Shown here: piece by piece, positions 8,778-17,023 of the stretch
How positions within the stretch are numbered: position 1 is the stretch's first letter
Layout: every line of letters starts with the position of its first letter
Origin: an uncultured Alphaproteobacteria bacterium
GTDB taxonomy: Bacteria > Pseudomonadota > Alphaproteobacteria > Rhodobacterales > Rhodobacteraceae
Assembly: GCA_902556405.1 (NCBI GenBank)
Contig: CACDWF010000011.1
Span: forward strand, 1-54,832
DNA length: 54,832 nucleotides
Reading direction: 5' to 3'
Notes under the pieces: generated by a model
Database searches by the model: none
The model's input: the letters and a program-made list of their open reading frames with translations, nothing else
Told to the model about the DNA's origin: nothing
Program-made: the position numbers and the translations under genes

Positions 8778-8864
8778 TTTTTATCTATCCACAAAAGAAT
8801 TTGTAATTTACTCCAATTGATATTAAAGCAAATGAAGGTTAATTGAAGTTTTTTTGGGCTATGC

Positions 8865-9818
8865 ATGAATAATAATTATATGGGAATATTGGCAATCATC
8901 TTGGGTACAATTTGTTTCTCAATAAATGACATATCGGTAAAGCTTTTCAGTACTGATATGCCACTACATCAGCTCATGTTTTTCCGAGCTATTTTTGCCA
9001 TTTCAATTTTACTTTTTATCGTTCTACCTTTTTACGGTGGCTTTAAATACCTTAATACGAATAACCCTACTTTTCATGTGTTTAGGGGATTAGCTGTTGT
9101 TGGGGCCAATACTTTCTTCTTCTTATCCATAGCTGAGCTTTCGTTGGCAGAGGCAACAGCAATATTCTTTATAGCACCAGTTTTGATTACAATTTTTGCT
9201 GTATTTTTTTTGAAGGAGAAAGTGGGTATACGTAGAAGCTTGGCCTGCTTTATCGGATTTTTGGGCATGTTATTCATAATAAAGCCAGGTACAATTTCGT
9301 TTGAATTAATTTCATTATTTCCTTTAGTCGCTGCTCTTTTTTATACAGCTCTACATATAATTACTAGAAAGTATGGGGCGAAAGAAAATCCGATCACAAT
9401 GGGTTTTTATATCCAAATATGTTTTCTTGTCACAAGCCTTACATTTGCTGGAGGCTTTTACATAGCTGATCTTAATGTTGGACAGAGCAATGCTTTGATA
9501 TTCTTGACGGGCTCATGGGTTTCAGTTAGTACTTTTGAGTTGTTGCATATTTTTGTAGGTATAGCCCTACCAATCTCGATAGGAGGTATTCTTGTTTCCT
9601 ATGCATATAAGAATCATGAGGCATCTTTTTTAGCGCCATTTGAATATGGGGCTTTAGTTATTGCAGTTATTTCTACCTATTTAATTTGGAACGAAATCCC
9701 AGATAGACTTTCTCTTTTAGGTATAATTTTGATAATGAGTTCTGGTATTTTTGTATCATTCAGAGAAAAGCAAGTAAGTTCAATACGTTCATCGCGAAAA
9801 TTAATATATAGACGATAA
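8865..9818 (+). CDS. EamA/DMT-family transporter
   Basis: A 317-residue membrane protein with about ten hydrophobic segments and two EamA repeats. The first has FFRAIFAISILLF and the characteristic ATAIFFIAPVLI followed by FLKEKVG; the second has SFLAPFEYGALV. DMT proteins export or exchange small metabolites such as amino acids or nucleobases. The substrate cannot be deduced. It is divergent from the SDR gene, with an 87-base spacer that must hold both promoters. A hydrolase gene follows after 15 bases. Confidence 0.88.
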   Translation: MNNNYMGILAIILGTICFSINDISVKLFSTDMPLHQLMFFRAIFAISILLFIVLPFYGGFKYLNTNNPTFHVFRGLAVVGANTFFFLSIAELSLAEATAIFFIAPVLITIFAVFFLKEKVGIRRSLACFIGFLGMLFIIKPGTISFELISLFPLVAALFYTALHIITRKYGAKENPITMGFYIQICFLVTSLTFAGGFYIADLNVGQSNALIFLTGSWVSVSTFELLHIFVGIALPISIGGILVSYAYKNHEASFLAPFEYGALVIAVISTYLIWNEIPDRLSLLGIILIMSSGIFVSFREKQVSSIRSSRKLIYRR

Positions 9819-9833
9819 ATATCTCAATAATTT

Positions 9834-10769
9834 ATGATAAGTAGAAAGGCTAGAAACAGAAAAAAAGTCATATCTTTTGTTATGAGACTTGTGGCTTTAA
9901 TTAATCCTGGAAGCCTTAGCCATTTTCAGATTAATATAATGCGATTGCTTGTTTTATTTGCATCCTTTAGAAGAGCAAACGTAAACAATGTCATCGTGAA
10001 AAAAATATCTTTAGATCAGCTTGAGCTATATCGGATTATACCAAATAAGATTTCTGACAAAGTAAAGATCTTATTTTTTCATGGGGGTGGGTTTTTTGTT
10101 GGTAACTTCAAAATTTATCGAAGTTATGTATCTTTTTTAGCGGAGATCCTCTGCAGAGAAATTATATTTGTCGAATATAAACTTAGTCCTGAGTCAAAGT
10201 ATCCAAGCCAATTAGAAGACGCTAAAAAAGCATACTCTTTTCTTTTAGGAAAAAAAGAAAAACCCAATATTATCCTTGCTGGTGATTCAGCTGGCGGTAA
10301 TTTAGCACTAGCATTATTGTTAGCACTGAAAAAAGACAAATCAAAAAAACCAAAAGGAATATTCTGTATTTCTCCTTGGGTTTATCCAACTGCTACAATG
10401 GCAGAATATCCAGATAGTTGCTATCAAAGTGATGTACTAATAGGACCATTTATAAAACGTGCAAAAGAAACAGGTTCTGGGCCTTTATCCTATCTCTATT
10501 GCAATCCATCAGATTATAAAGATCCCTTCATTTCACCTTTATTTGGCGACTTTAAAAATTCACCACCAATTATGATCCAATATGCAGAAAATGAGATTCT
10601 TTCAGTCCAGATAGGACAGTTTTTAAAACGACTAAAAAAGCAAAGAGTAAAAGTGGTAACAAAAACCTGGAAAGACCTATGGCATGATTTTCAGCTCGAA
10701 ACAGATTTAATTGAGACTCGTAGGTCTTTCGTTTTTTTTAAGGACTTTTTGGACGAACTATGCACTTAA
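9834..10769 (+). CDS. Alpha/beta-hydrolase, HSL (hormone-sensitive lipase-like) family
   Basis: 311 residues. The oxyanion-hole motif FFHGGGFFVGN (about residue 83) and the nucleophile elbow GDSAGGNLAL are diagnostic of bacterial HSL-type esterases. A late Asp/Glu region (PPIMIQYAENE) and His (WHDFQ) complete the triad. It probably hydrolyses short-chain esters or related bonds in the cytoplasm. It is 15 bases after the EamA gene and likely co-transcribed with it. Its TAA stop shares the bases TTAA (10766-10769) with the convergent dioxygenase gene. Confidence 0.88.
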   Translation: MISRKARNRKKVISFVMRLVALINPGSLSHFQINIMRLLVLFASFRRANVNNVIVKKISLDQLELYRIIPNKISDKVKILFFHGGGFFVGNFKIYRSYVSFLAEILCREIIFVEYKLSPESKYPSQLEDAKKAYSFLLGKKEKPNIILAGDSAGGNLALALLLALKKDKSKKPKGIFCISPWVYPTATMAEYPDSCYQSDVLIGPFIKRAKETGSGPLSYLYCNPSDYKDPFISPLFGDFKNSPPIMIQYAENEILSVQIGQFLKRLKKQRVKVVTKTWKDLWHDFQLETDLIETRRSFVFFKDFLDELCT

Positions 10770-11653
10770 GCTTTATCTTCGCCTGCTTGTGCTGCGTAAA
10801 TAGAAGTGTACCCTCCTGACCAGTCGGGGGGCATCTGGCAAGGTCTTGGATCATGGTGTGCCCATTTTACTTGCTCTCCCCTTACAATTTTATAAGTGTT
10901 CACGGTTGGTTGTGGGTGAGGTGTATAGGCTTTAGCGTCAGCAGATGTATAACAATTAAGTAGAAGTGGTCTGGGATTTTTAGATTTCGAAGATGGTGAG
11001 AAATGAAGTGCTCTTGCGTTATGTATTGTTATAGATCCAGCATTTCCCGTAAGATAGTCAACCATCGACATGTCAACAGTATCTGCGTCTTCATCGCTTA
11101 ACATTCCTGTCCAATTACCATTTTTGTCGTACTGATCATATAGGTCATTTTTATGTGAACCTTTTAACACGGCTAAAGGCCCATTATTCATGTCAGTGTC
11201 CTCTAAATAACACCCAATTGTCAAAACGTTGTAATTTGTATGGGGAAAGAATTGGATATCCTGATGCCACTTAACGGTATCACTTTCGTCATACCACTTA
11301 AAGTTTAATTTTGAGTGATGAAATGTCACATTTGGACCAACAAGGTCACTAGCAACGTCAGCCATAAGACCCTTTGAGAAATTCCAATACTCTTCATGAT
11401 TCTCATCTGGACTCTTTAATCTTCTAAGTACCGGATTCTCGTAAGAATGTCCTGGACCGATATCAAAAACATTATTTGACTCCGTGACCTTGCGACTTTT
11501 TTCAACGAACTCACTTGTAACTTTTTTGATAAGTTTTAGTATATCCGACGGAACCAAGTCTTTTATTCCTACGAACCCAAACTCAAAATAATGTTCCCTC
11601 TGCTCTTGAGTTAAGATTTTGGGTGGATAAGATAAAATTTCTTCAGGTGTCAT
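10766..11653 (-). CDS. Phytanoyl-CoA dioxygenase (PhyH) family protein
   Basis: A 295-residue Fe(II)/2-oxoglutarate oxygenase. The iron facial triad is visible as WHQDIQFFPH (H-x-D) and a distal His in HNARALHFS, followed by an RPLLLNCY segment with the Arg expected to hold 2-oxoglutarate. Family members hydroxylate acyl-CoAs, free small acids, ectoine and other metabolites. Substrate is unknown here. It is divergent from the CoA-transferase gene with about 100 bases between them, so the two may serve one pathway on a CoA-linked acid. Confidence 0.88.
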   Translation of the reverse strand: MTPEEILSYPPKILTQEQREHYFEFGFVGIKDLVPSDILKLIKKVTSEFVEKSRKVTESNNVFDIGPGHSYENPVLRRLKSPDENHEEYWNFSKGLMADVASDLVGPNVTFHHSKLNFKWYDESDTVKWHQDIQFFPHTNYNVLTIGCYLEDTDMNNGPLAVLKGSHKNDLYDQYDKNGNWTGMLSDEDADTVDMSMVDYLTGNAGSITIHNARALHFSPSSKSKNPRPLLLNCYTSADAKAYTPHPQPTVNTYKIVRGEQVKWAHHDPRPCQMPPDWSGGYTSIYAAQAGEDKA

Positions 11654-11756
11654 GTTTAACTCTTATAAAAATGTTCTTTTAAGCTTTTTAAATTTAGGTT
11701 GCATCTTAAAGGTTAACAGCTCATATTTTAGTGTAAATATTTTTCTGGAGGTTTTT

Positions 11757-12947
11757 ATGGCTGGTGCTTTAAAAGGGATAAGAATAATCGATTTAACCTC
11801 GATGATTTCAGGTCCAAGTGCAACGATGATACTTGGAGACCAGGACGCTGAAATCATAAAAATTGAAAATATTTCAGTTGGAGATTATACCAGGATTGTC
11901 AGCACCCAGAGATCTGGAATTTCAGCCGCTTACCTTAACAACAATAGAAATAAGAAATCTGTGTGTATTGATCTAAAAGCGGAGGAAGGAAAAAATATCC
12001 TTAAAAAGCTTATTGGAACGGCAGACGTTTTAGTACAAAACTTCAGACCAGGGGTAATGGATAGGTTAGGTTTCGGATATAGTGATGTTAGCGCGATAAG
12101 TCCTGATATTATATATGTTTCAATAAGTGGCTTCGGCTTTACTGGCCCCTATAAGAACAAACCAGTTTACGATCCTCTTATTCAAGCTCTATCCGGTCTA
12201 ACCACTGTACAAGCAGGATCAGATGAAGAGAGACCGAGACTTATGCGAACGATACTTCCTGATAAGCTTACTGGGTTCGCTACCGCTCAGGCGATAACAG
12301 CGGCACTGTTTCACAAGGCAAAAACAGGTGAGGGGCAGGAAGTCAAAATATCAATGCTAGATACTGTAATATCTTTTTTGTGGGGTTCAGATATGGGAGG
12401 GCATACTTTTGTTGGAGACGAACTTGAAAAGGAGACCGCACAGAGTTTTATTGATCTTATATATGAAACTAAAGAGGGCTTTATATCTGTTGCAGTTCAG
12501 TCCGATAAAGAATGGTTTAATATTTGCGATGCATTTAATAAAAAAGAGTGGTTAAGTGATCCGAGGTTTCTAACGGCGGAATTAAGGCATCAGAATATAA
12601 ATCAAAGACTAGAATTGATACAATCCGAGCTTAAGAAAAAAACATCCGATGAATGGTTGAAATTGCTAACGGCTAAAGATGTTCCTTGCGCACCGGTATT
12701 GACAAGAAAAGAAATGATAAAGAATGAGCAAGTAGTTGCAAATGATATAATAAAAATTTTTGAACACCCTATTGCAGGAAAGATACGGCAGTCTAAGTTA
12801 GCGGCTAGCTTTTCTATAACCAATAAAGATGATAATTTGTCAGCCCCAACACTTGGTCAGCATACTAAGTCAGTTCTTTCAGGATTAGGCTTTACCGAAT
12901 TGGAAGTTGATAGATTGCTTAGTGATAAAGTAATTAAGGGCAGTTGA
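11757..12947 (+). CDS. CaiB/BaiF-family (family III) CoA-transferase
   Basis: The reading frame is open from 11652, but the ATG at 11757 has a strong TGGAGG seven bases upstream and begins at the family N-terminus MAGALKGIRIIDLT, giving 396 residues. Recognisable motifs include NRNKKSVCIDLK, LVQNFRPGVMDRLGFGY, and YDPLIQALSGL with the Asp expected to form the acyl-CoA anhydride. Such enzymes move CoA between carboxylic acids. The acid substrate is not predictable. A strong rho-independent terminator lies about 95 bases downstream. Confidence 0.9.
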   Translation: MAGALKGIRIIDLTSMISGPSATMILGDQDAEIIKIENISVGDYTRIVSTQRSGISAAYLNNNRNKKSVCIDLKAEEGKNILKKLIGTADVLVQNFRPGVMDRLGFGYSDVSAISPDIIYVSISGFGFTGPYKNKPVYDPLIQALSGLTTVQAGSDEERPRLMRTILPDKLTGFATAQAITAALFHKAKTGEGQEVKISMLDTVISFLWGSDMGGHTFVGDELEKETAQSFIDLIYETKEGFISVAVQSDKEWFNICDAFNKKEWLSDPRFLTAELRHQNINQRLELIQSELKKKTSDEWLKLLTAKDVPCAPVLTRKEMIKNEQVVANDIIKIFEHPIAGKIRQSKLAASFSITNKDDNLSAPTLGQHTKSVLSGLGFTELEVDRLLSDKVIKGS

Positions 12948-12982
12948 CTTATATTTTCAATTGTTAATTTAAATTGGTACGC

Positions 12983-13019
12983 GAATTGCAATTCAGGTAA
13001 AGCATGAAATTGTTTCATG
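12983..13019. repeat. Two adjacent inverted repeats
   Basis: GAATTGCAATTC (12983-12994) is a perfect 12-base palindrome. CATGAAATTGTTTCATG (13003-13019) has 7-base arms around a 3-base loop. They could be RNA stems or operator half-sites. They lie between the CoA-transferase stop and its terminator. Confidence 0.7.
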
Positions 13020-13040
13020 TTCATACCTCCCTGTTGACTA

Positions 13041-13075
13041 AAGCCGAGCAAATTTTTTGTTCGGCTTTTTTTTTT
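13041..13075 (+). terminator. Rho-independent terminator
   Basis: Stem AAGCCGAGCAAA / TTTGTTCGGCTT (with one G-T pair) around a short T-rich loop, followed immediately by a run of T residues to 13075. The T run is on the plus strand, so it ends transcription of the CoA-transferase gene or of the possible small RNA. It is the clearest intrinsic terminator in the window. Confidence 0.88.
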
Positions 13076-13125
13076 ATAATTTTGGTGTATATTGTTATAC
13101 GGAATAACCATCAATGGAGACCAGA

Positions 13126-13638
13126 ATGTTAAAATTAATCACAGCAATCCTAGCTCTATTTTCTTTCTCAACATCATTTGCAGAGACTTATTACGTCACA
13201 GGTACTGTGCAATCAATTGAACCAGTTTATTCAAGTACAAATATTTATACACCTGAAACGCGTTGCAGGAATGTAAAGGTACCAGTATTTGGAAAGGTTG
13301 TCAGTGGTAACGGTGCATCAGGCGCTGATGTGTTAGGAGGAATGGTGGTTGGAGCTCTTATTGGTAAAGCCTTAACAAACGATAACAATGCCGCTGGGGT
13401 TGGAGCTGTTATGGGAGGAGTGGTAGCTGCTGAGCAACAAAAGAAAACAACAACAAAGGTCGTTGGTTACAATACAGAACAGAAATGTGAGGTTGTCCAG
13501 CTAGCTAGTCAGCGAAACGCTGTAGACAGCTACAGAGTGATTTATAACTGGAATGGATTTACGGGTTCCAGTTTTACAGGGCGTTATTATGAGATAGGCT
13601 CTAAAATTCAAATAAAAATAGGTCTTTCTTTAGACTGA
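13126..13638 (+). CDS. Glycine-zipper 2TM envelope protein
   Basis: The frame is open from 13114, but the ATG at 13126 has GGAG at proper spacing and yields a clean signal peptide, MLKLITAILALFSFSTSFA, cut before ETYYV. The mature protein (about 150 residues) has a glycine zipper, GADVLGGMVVGALIGKAL followed by AAGVGAVMGGVVAAEQ, as in the rickettsial 17-kDa antigen/2TM family. There is no lipobox Cys at the cleavage site. A conserved pair of Cys residues flanks the zipper (TRCRN and EQKCEV). Probably an outer-membrane or periplasmic protein; the role is unknown. Confidence 0.82.
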   Translation: MLKLITAILALFSFSTSFAETYYVTGTVQSIEPVYSSTNIYTPETRCRNVKVPVFGKVVSGNGASGADVLGGMVVGALIGKALTNDNNAAGVGAVMGGVVAAEQQKKTTTKVVGYNTEQKCEVVQLASQRNAVDSYRVIYNWNGFTGSSFTGRYYEIGSKIQIKIGLSLD

Positions 13639-13668
13639 ATATATCCGCATATAAATGAGTATGATCTT

Positions 13669-14784
13669 TTAGAAGTCATATAAGTTTTTGGCATTCAGTT
13701 TGTTTATATCAAAAGTGCCCATTTGAGCCATTGCGATTTCTATCTCTTTTTTAAGATTGTTTGCCATTTGGACCAGGCCATCAAATCCTTCGGCTGCTAT
13801 AGAAAAAAGTGCATATTTTCCAATCATTACGAAGTCTGCACCCAAACAAAGTGCTTTGAGAATATCTTCTCCATTTCTTATTCCGGTATCATATATCAAG
13901 ACTGTACTTTTATTTATAGATTTACGTATTTTCGGTATTTGGTGTATAGGGATTGGGCTGCTATCAAATTGTCTTGAGCCATGGCCGGATACATAAATGG
14001 CATCCACTCCAAGACTTTCTGCCTTTTTTGCATCTTTCGGGTTAAGGATTCCTTTGATAATTAATTTCCCTTTCCAAAGCGCTCTTAAGTCTTTAAGAAA
14101 ATTCCAATCGGCTGCTCCCCTTGGTTTATTTCTGTCTATCTTCAAACCTTTTTCAAAGTTTTGAGGTCTTGGAATACCATTTGCCAAAAGATCTAAACTC
14201 CATTTGGGATGTAATGCACAATCAAAAATTTGTTTATAATTTGGTCTAAACTTTGCTGAAAAATTATGTTTTAATTCTCTTGGTCTGCGGCCTAATTCAG
14301 GTACATCGACTGTCAGTATCAATGTTTTGTAACCAGTGGATTGTGCTCTTTTTGCTAATCGTAACCCTGACTTCAAATCATCATAAACATAGAGTTGAAA
14401 CCAACCCAAATCACCGGTGATCTTGAGAGTTTTCTCTAGCGATGTGGAAGCCATTGTAGAATAGCAAACAGGAACATTAAACTTTTTTGCTAATTTTCCA
14501 ATTGCATAATCCGCTTTTGAACTCACAAGATTACACATACCCATTGGCGCTATACCAAAAGGTAGGTCATATGATTTACCCAATATTCGCTTGGAAATTT
14601 TTTTGGAGACCCCGCCAGCGAGGACGTTTTGTGATAACTTGAGAGCCTTTAAGTACTCAGCATTCGAATGGTAACCGTCTGCCTCAAGTGCTACTCCATC
14701 GACATAATCAAAGATCATTGAAGGAAGTCTTTTCTTTGCTAGGATACGAGCATCCTGCATACTATGGATAGAGCTTTTTTTCAT
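13669..14784 (-). CDS. Divergent FMN-dependent alpha-hydroxy acid oxidase-like protein
   Basis: 371 residues, a paralogue of the protein at 3845-4996. Kept elements are WFQLYVY (about 128-134), LTVD (157-160), KGI (244-246) and a His/Arg pair at 268 and 271. Several near-invariant positions differ: SGHGSRQ instead of SNHGGRQ, IYDTGIRNGEDI instead of a DGGIR-type segment, and IGKYALFS where FMN-phosphate binding is usually IGRxxxYG. It may have another substrate or altered flavin chemistry. It converges with the glycine-zipper gene with a 30-base gap and is divergent from terC. Confidence 0.82.
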   Translation of the reverse strand: MKKSSIHSMQDARILAKKRLPSMIFDYVDGVALEADGYHSNAEYLKALKLSQNVLAGGVSKKISKRILGKSYDLPFGIAPMGMCNLVSSKADYAIGKLAKKFNVPVCYSTMASTSLEKTLKITGDLGWFQLYVYDDLKSGLRLAKRAQSTGYKTLILTVDVPELGRRPRELKHNFSAKFRPNYKQIFDCALHPKWSLDLLANGIPRPQNFEKGLKIDRNKPRGAADWNFLKDLRALWKGKLIIKGILNPKDAKKAESLGVDAIYVSGHGSRQFDSSPIPIHQIPKIRKSINKSTVLIYDTGIRNGEDILKALCLGADFVMIGKYALFSIAAEGFDGLVQMANNLKKEIEIAMAQMGTFDINKLNAKNLYDF

Positions 14785-14876
14785 AAAAATTTACTTTTGT
14801 AGAAGATTTTATTTGAAATGCTTACGATAAGCTACTAAACCCAAAGTGTCAAAAGCAATAAATAATATAAATACAC

Positions 14877-15482
14877 ATGAACTTTTCTCTAGTCGAGCTG
14901 GCTCAGGTCATTTTAGCTGACATATTTCTATCTGGTGATAATGCAATCATTATAGGTATGGCCGCAGCTGGCTTATCAGAGAAGTTTAGAAAAAGGGTAA
15001 TTTTCTGGGGGTTAGCATTAGCAGCAGGGTTCAGAATTATCTTTGCAGCTATAGCATCTTATTTAATTCAAATACCTGGAATATTAATTTTCGGCGGACT
15101 ACTTTTGGCTTTTGTTTGTTGGCGGTTTTTTAAAGAAATACGTCATGCAGGCCAAAAAACTGATCCAGAAATTAAATCCAAGTTGTCAAAAAAGCTGACC
15201 GAAAAACAACAATTTTCGCAAGCGTTATTCACAATTGCGGTTGCTGATATTTCAATGTCTTTAGATAACGTTGTAGCTGTTGCTGCCATAGCAAGAGAAG
15301 ATACGGCATTATTAGTGTTTGGACTCGTTTTAGCGATAGTATTGATGGCCTTTTTTGCAACTATTATAATGCGTGTAATGACGAAGTTCCCATGGCTTTC
15401 GTGGATTGGACTTATTTTCCTAGTCTATCTAACCATAAAGATGCTTGTTGACGGTTGGTCTGAGCTTTTACACATTCTCTAA
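14877..15482 (+). CDS. TerC/YjbE-family integral membrane protein
   Basis: 201 residues with about seven hydrophobic segments. Two acidic membrane motifs typical of TerC proteins are present: ADIFLSGDNAIIIG near residue 14-27 and ADISMSLDNVVAVAA in the second half. TerC-type proteins are linked to manganese or other metal export, for example to protect exported metalloproteins. It ends 5 bases before glpD, so these genes may share a transcript, although no functional link is known. Confidence 0.88.
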   Translation: MNFSLVELAQVILADIFLSGDNAIIIGMAAAGLSEKFRKRVIFWGLALAAGFRIIFAAIASYLIQIPGILIFGGLLLAFVCWRFFKEIRHAGQKTDPEIKSKLSKKLTEKQQFSQALFTIAVADISMSLDNVVAVAAIAREDTALLVFGLVLAIVLMAFFATIIMRVMTKFPWLSWIGLIFLVYLTIKMLVDGWSELLHIL

Positions 15483-15487
15483 GATTT

Positions 15488-17023
15488 ATGAAAAAAACAT
15501 TGGATGAAAACGACTTTGACATTTTTGTTATAGGTGGCGGAGTAAATGGTGCAGGAATTTTAAGAGACGCTGCAGGCCGTGGGTATAAGTGCGGATTGGC
15601 CGATATGGGTGATTTTGGCTCAGCAACATCCTCCTCATCCACAAAATTATTTCATGGTGGCTTGAGATACTTAGAATCTTATCAGTTTAGGCTGGTAAAA
15701 GAGTCTCTTCGTGAACGAGACGTGCTCCTTAATCTCATGCCTCATATAAGCTGGCCAGTAAAATTTATACTCCCCCACAACAAAAACCTGAGACCCTATT
15801 GGATTTTACGGATTGGATTATATATCTATGATCTCTTGGCGGGTTCAACCAATCTTTCAAAAAGTGTTGGTATCGATTTGCGAAACAACCCAGTTGGTAG
15901 TTGTTTGGACAAATCTTACACAAGAGCACTGGTATATACAGATTGCTGGGTAGAAGATTCACGATTAGTGTTACTAAATATTTTGGATGCAGAAAAAAAA
16001 GGAGCAAAAGCTTTCTCCTATTCAAAGGTAACTGATGTTCAACAAAAAAATGGTCATTGGTTTGTCTCGATAAAGTCAAAGGAAAGGTCATTCGAAGTAA
16101 AAACCAAGGTCTTAATAAATACTATGGGTCCATGGGTCAATTCTCTGAGTCAACTTGAAAAAAATAAAAATAATCAAGTAATGGTAAGACTGATTAAAGG
16201 AAGTCACATAGTCGTAAAAAAGCTTTTTAATCACGATAGTGCATATATATTCCAAGGAAAAGATGGAAGAATAATATTTAGCATTCCATATGAAAACGAT
16301 TTTACTTTAATAGGAACAACTGAAGTTGAGCACAAAATTGGTAACGAAGTTAAGTGTTCCGATGAAGAAAAAGATTATTTGTGTAATTTTGCTTCAGGTT
16401 ATTTTCAAAAAAAAATAACAGAAAAAGATATTGTTTGGGATTACTCTGGAGTGAGGGCCTTATACGAAAACAAAAATGTAGAAGCGCGAAATGCTAGTAG
16501 AGATTATTCCTTTCAAATTGAAGAAAAGGGAGGAGCGGTACTCCTTACTGTTTATGGAGGGAAAATCACAACATACCGAAAACTGGCTGAAAAAGCTGTT
16601 TCTAAAATCACAGCATTATTAAATTTAAAAAGAAAGGAATGGACTGCCACAAAACACTTACCGGGGGGTGGTTTCAATTTTGAGGATAGAGAGAAACTCA
16701 TTGTAGGTATATTGAAAAAATACAAATTCTTAAATAGAGATTGGGCAGTAAGACTATTTAAAACATTTGGAACAGATGTTGAAAAAGTTCTAGGCAAGGC
16801 TAAGGCAATAAAAGACTTAGGTAGGAATTTCGGATCTGATCTAACGGAAAGGGAGGTACTTTGGTATATTAATCAAGAGCATGCCAGATGTGTTGAGGAT
16901 TTGATTTGGAGAAGAAGTAAGCTTGGGTTACGATTATCAAGTAAGGAGGTAAGGGAACTTAATTCCTACATAAAAAAATTAAATTTGAGAAAGTCTTACT
17001 ATGAGTTACGTTCTTGCGATTGA
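15488..17023 (+). CDS. glpD: Aerobic glycerol-3-phosphate dehydrogenase
   Basis: A 511-residue FAD enzyme. The N-terminal dinucleotide fold is FVIGGGVNGAGILRDAAGRG, followed by the family motifs FGSATSSSSTKLFHGGLRYL and later LTVYGGKITTYRKLAE. It oxidises sn-glycerol 3-phosphate to dihydroxyacetone phosphate at the membrane and feeds electrons to ubiquinone. It overlaps glpK by 23 bases. No glycerol facilitator or GlpR gene is in the window. Confidence 0.96.
   Translation: MKKTLDENDFDIFVIGGGVNGAGILRDAAGRGYKCGLADMGDFGSATSSSSTKLFHGGLRYLESYQFRLVKESLRERDVLLNLMPHISWPVKFILPHNKNLRPYWILRIGLYIYDLLAGSTNLSKSVGIDLRNNPVGSCLDKSYTRALVYTDCWVEDSRLVLLNILDAEKKGAKAFSYSKVTDVQQKNGHWFVSIKSKERSFEVKTKVLINTMGPWVNSLSQLEKNKNNQVMVRLIKGSHIVVKKLFNHDSAYIFQGKDGRIIFSIPYENDFTLIGTTEVEHKIGNEVKCSDEEKDYLCNFASGYFQKKITEKDIVWDYSGVRALYENKNVEARNASRDYSFQIEEKGGAVLLTVYGGKITTYRKLAEKAVSKITALLNLKRKEWTATKHLPGGGFNFEDREKLIVGILKKYKFLNRDWAVRLFKTFGTDVEKVLGKAKAIKDLGRNFGSDLTEREVLWYINQEHARCVEDLIWRRSKLGLRLSSKEVRELNSYIKKLNLRKSYYELRSCD

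Larger units (their letters stand above)
12980..13075 (+). ncRNA. Possible small RNA with CCUCCC element
   Basis: Candidate only. A promoter-like TTGACT (12944-12949) is followed by an AT-rich -10 region near 12965-12973. Downstream lie a 12-base palindrome (12983-12994), a 7-bp stem-loop CATGAAA-TTG-TTTCATG (13003-13019), a free ACCTCCC stretch (about 13023-13031) that complements Shine-Dalgarno sequences, and a strong terminator. This layout resembles alphaproteobacterial sRNAs with CCUCC loops (the CcsR type), although I recognise no specific family. The same bases can instead be read on the minus strand as a GGGAGGT-led small frame. Confidence 0.33.

Noticed and set aside
8779-8795. DnaA-box-like CTATCCACA
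   Set aside because: A single imperfect match far from dnaA with no cluster around it; not evidence for an origin.
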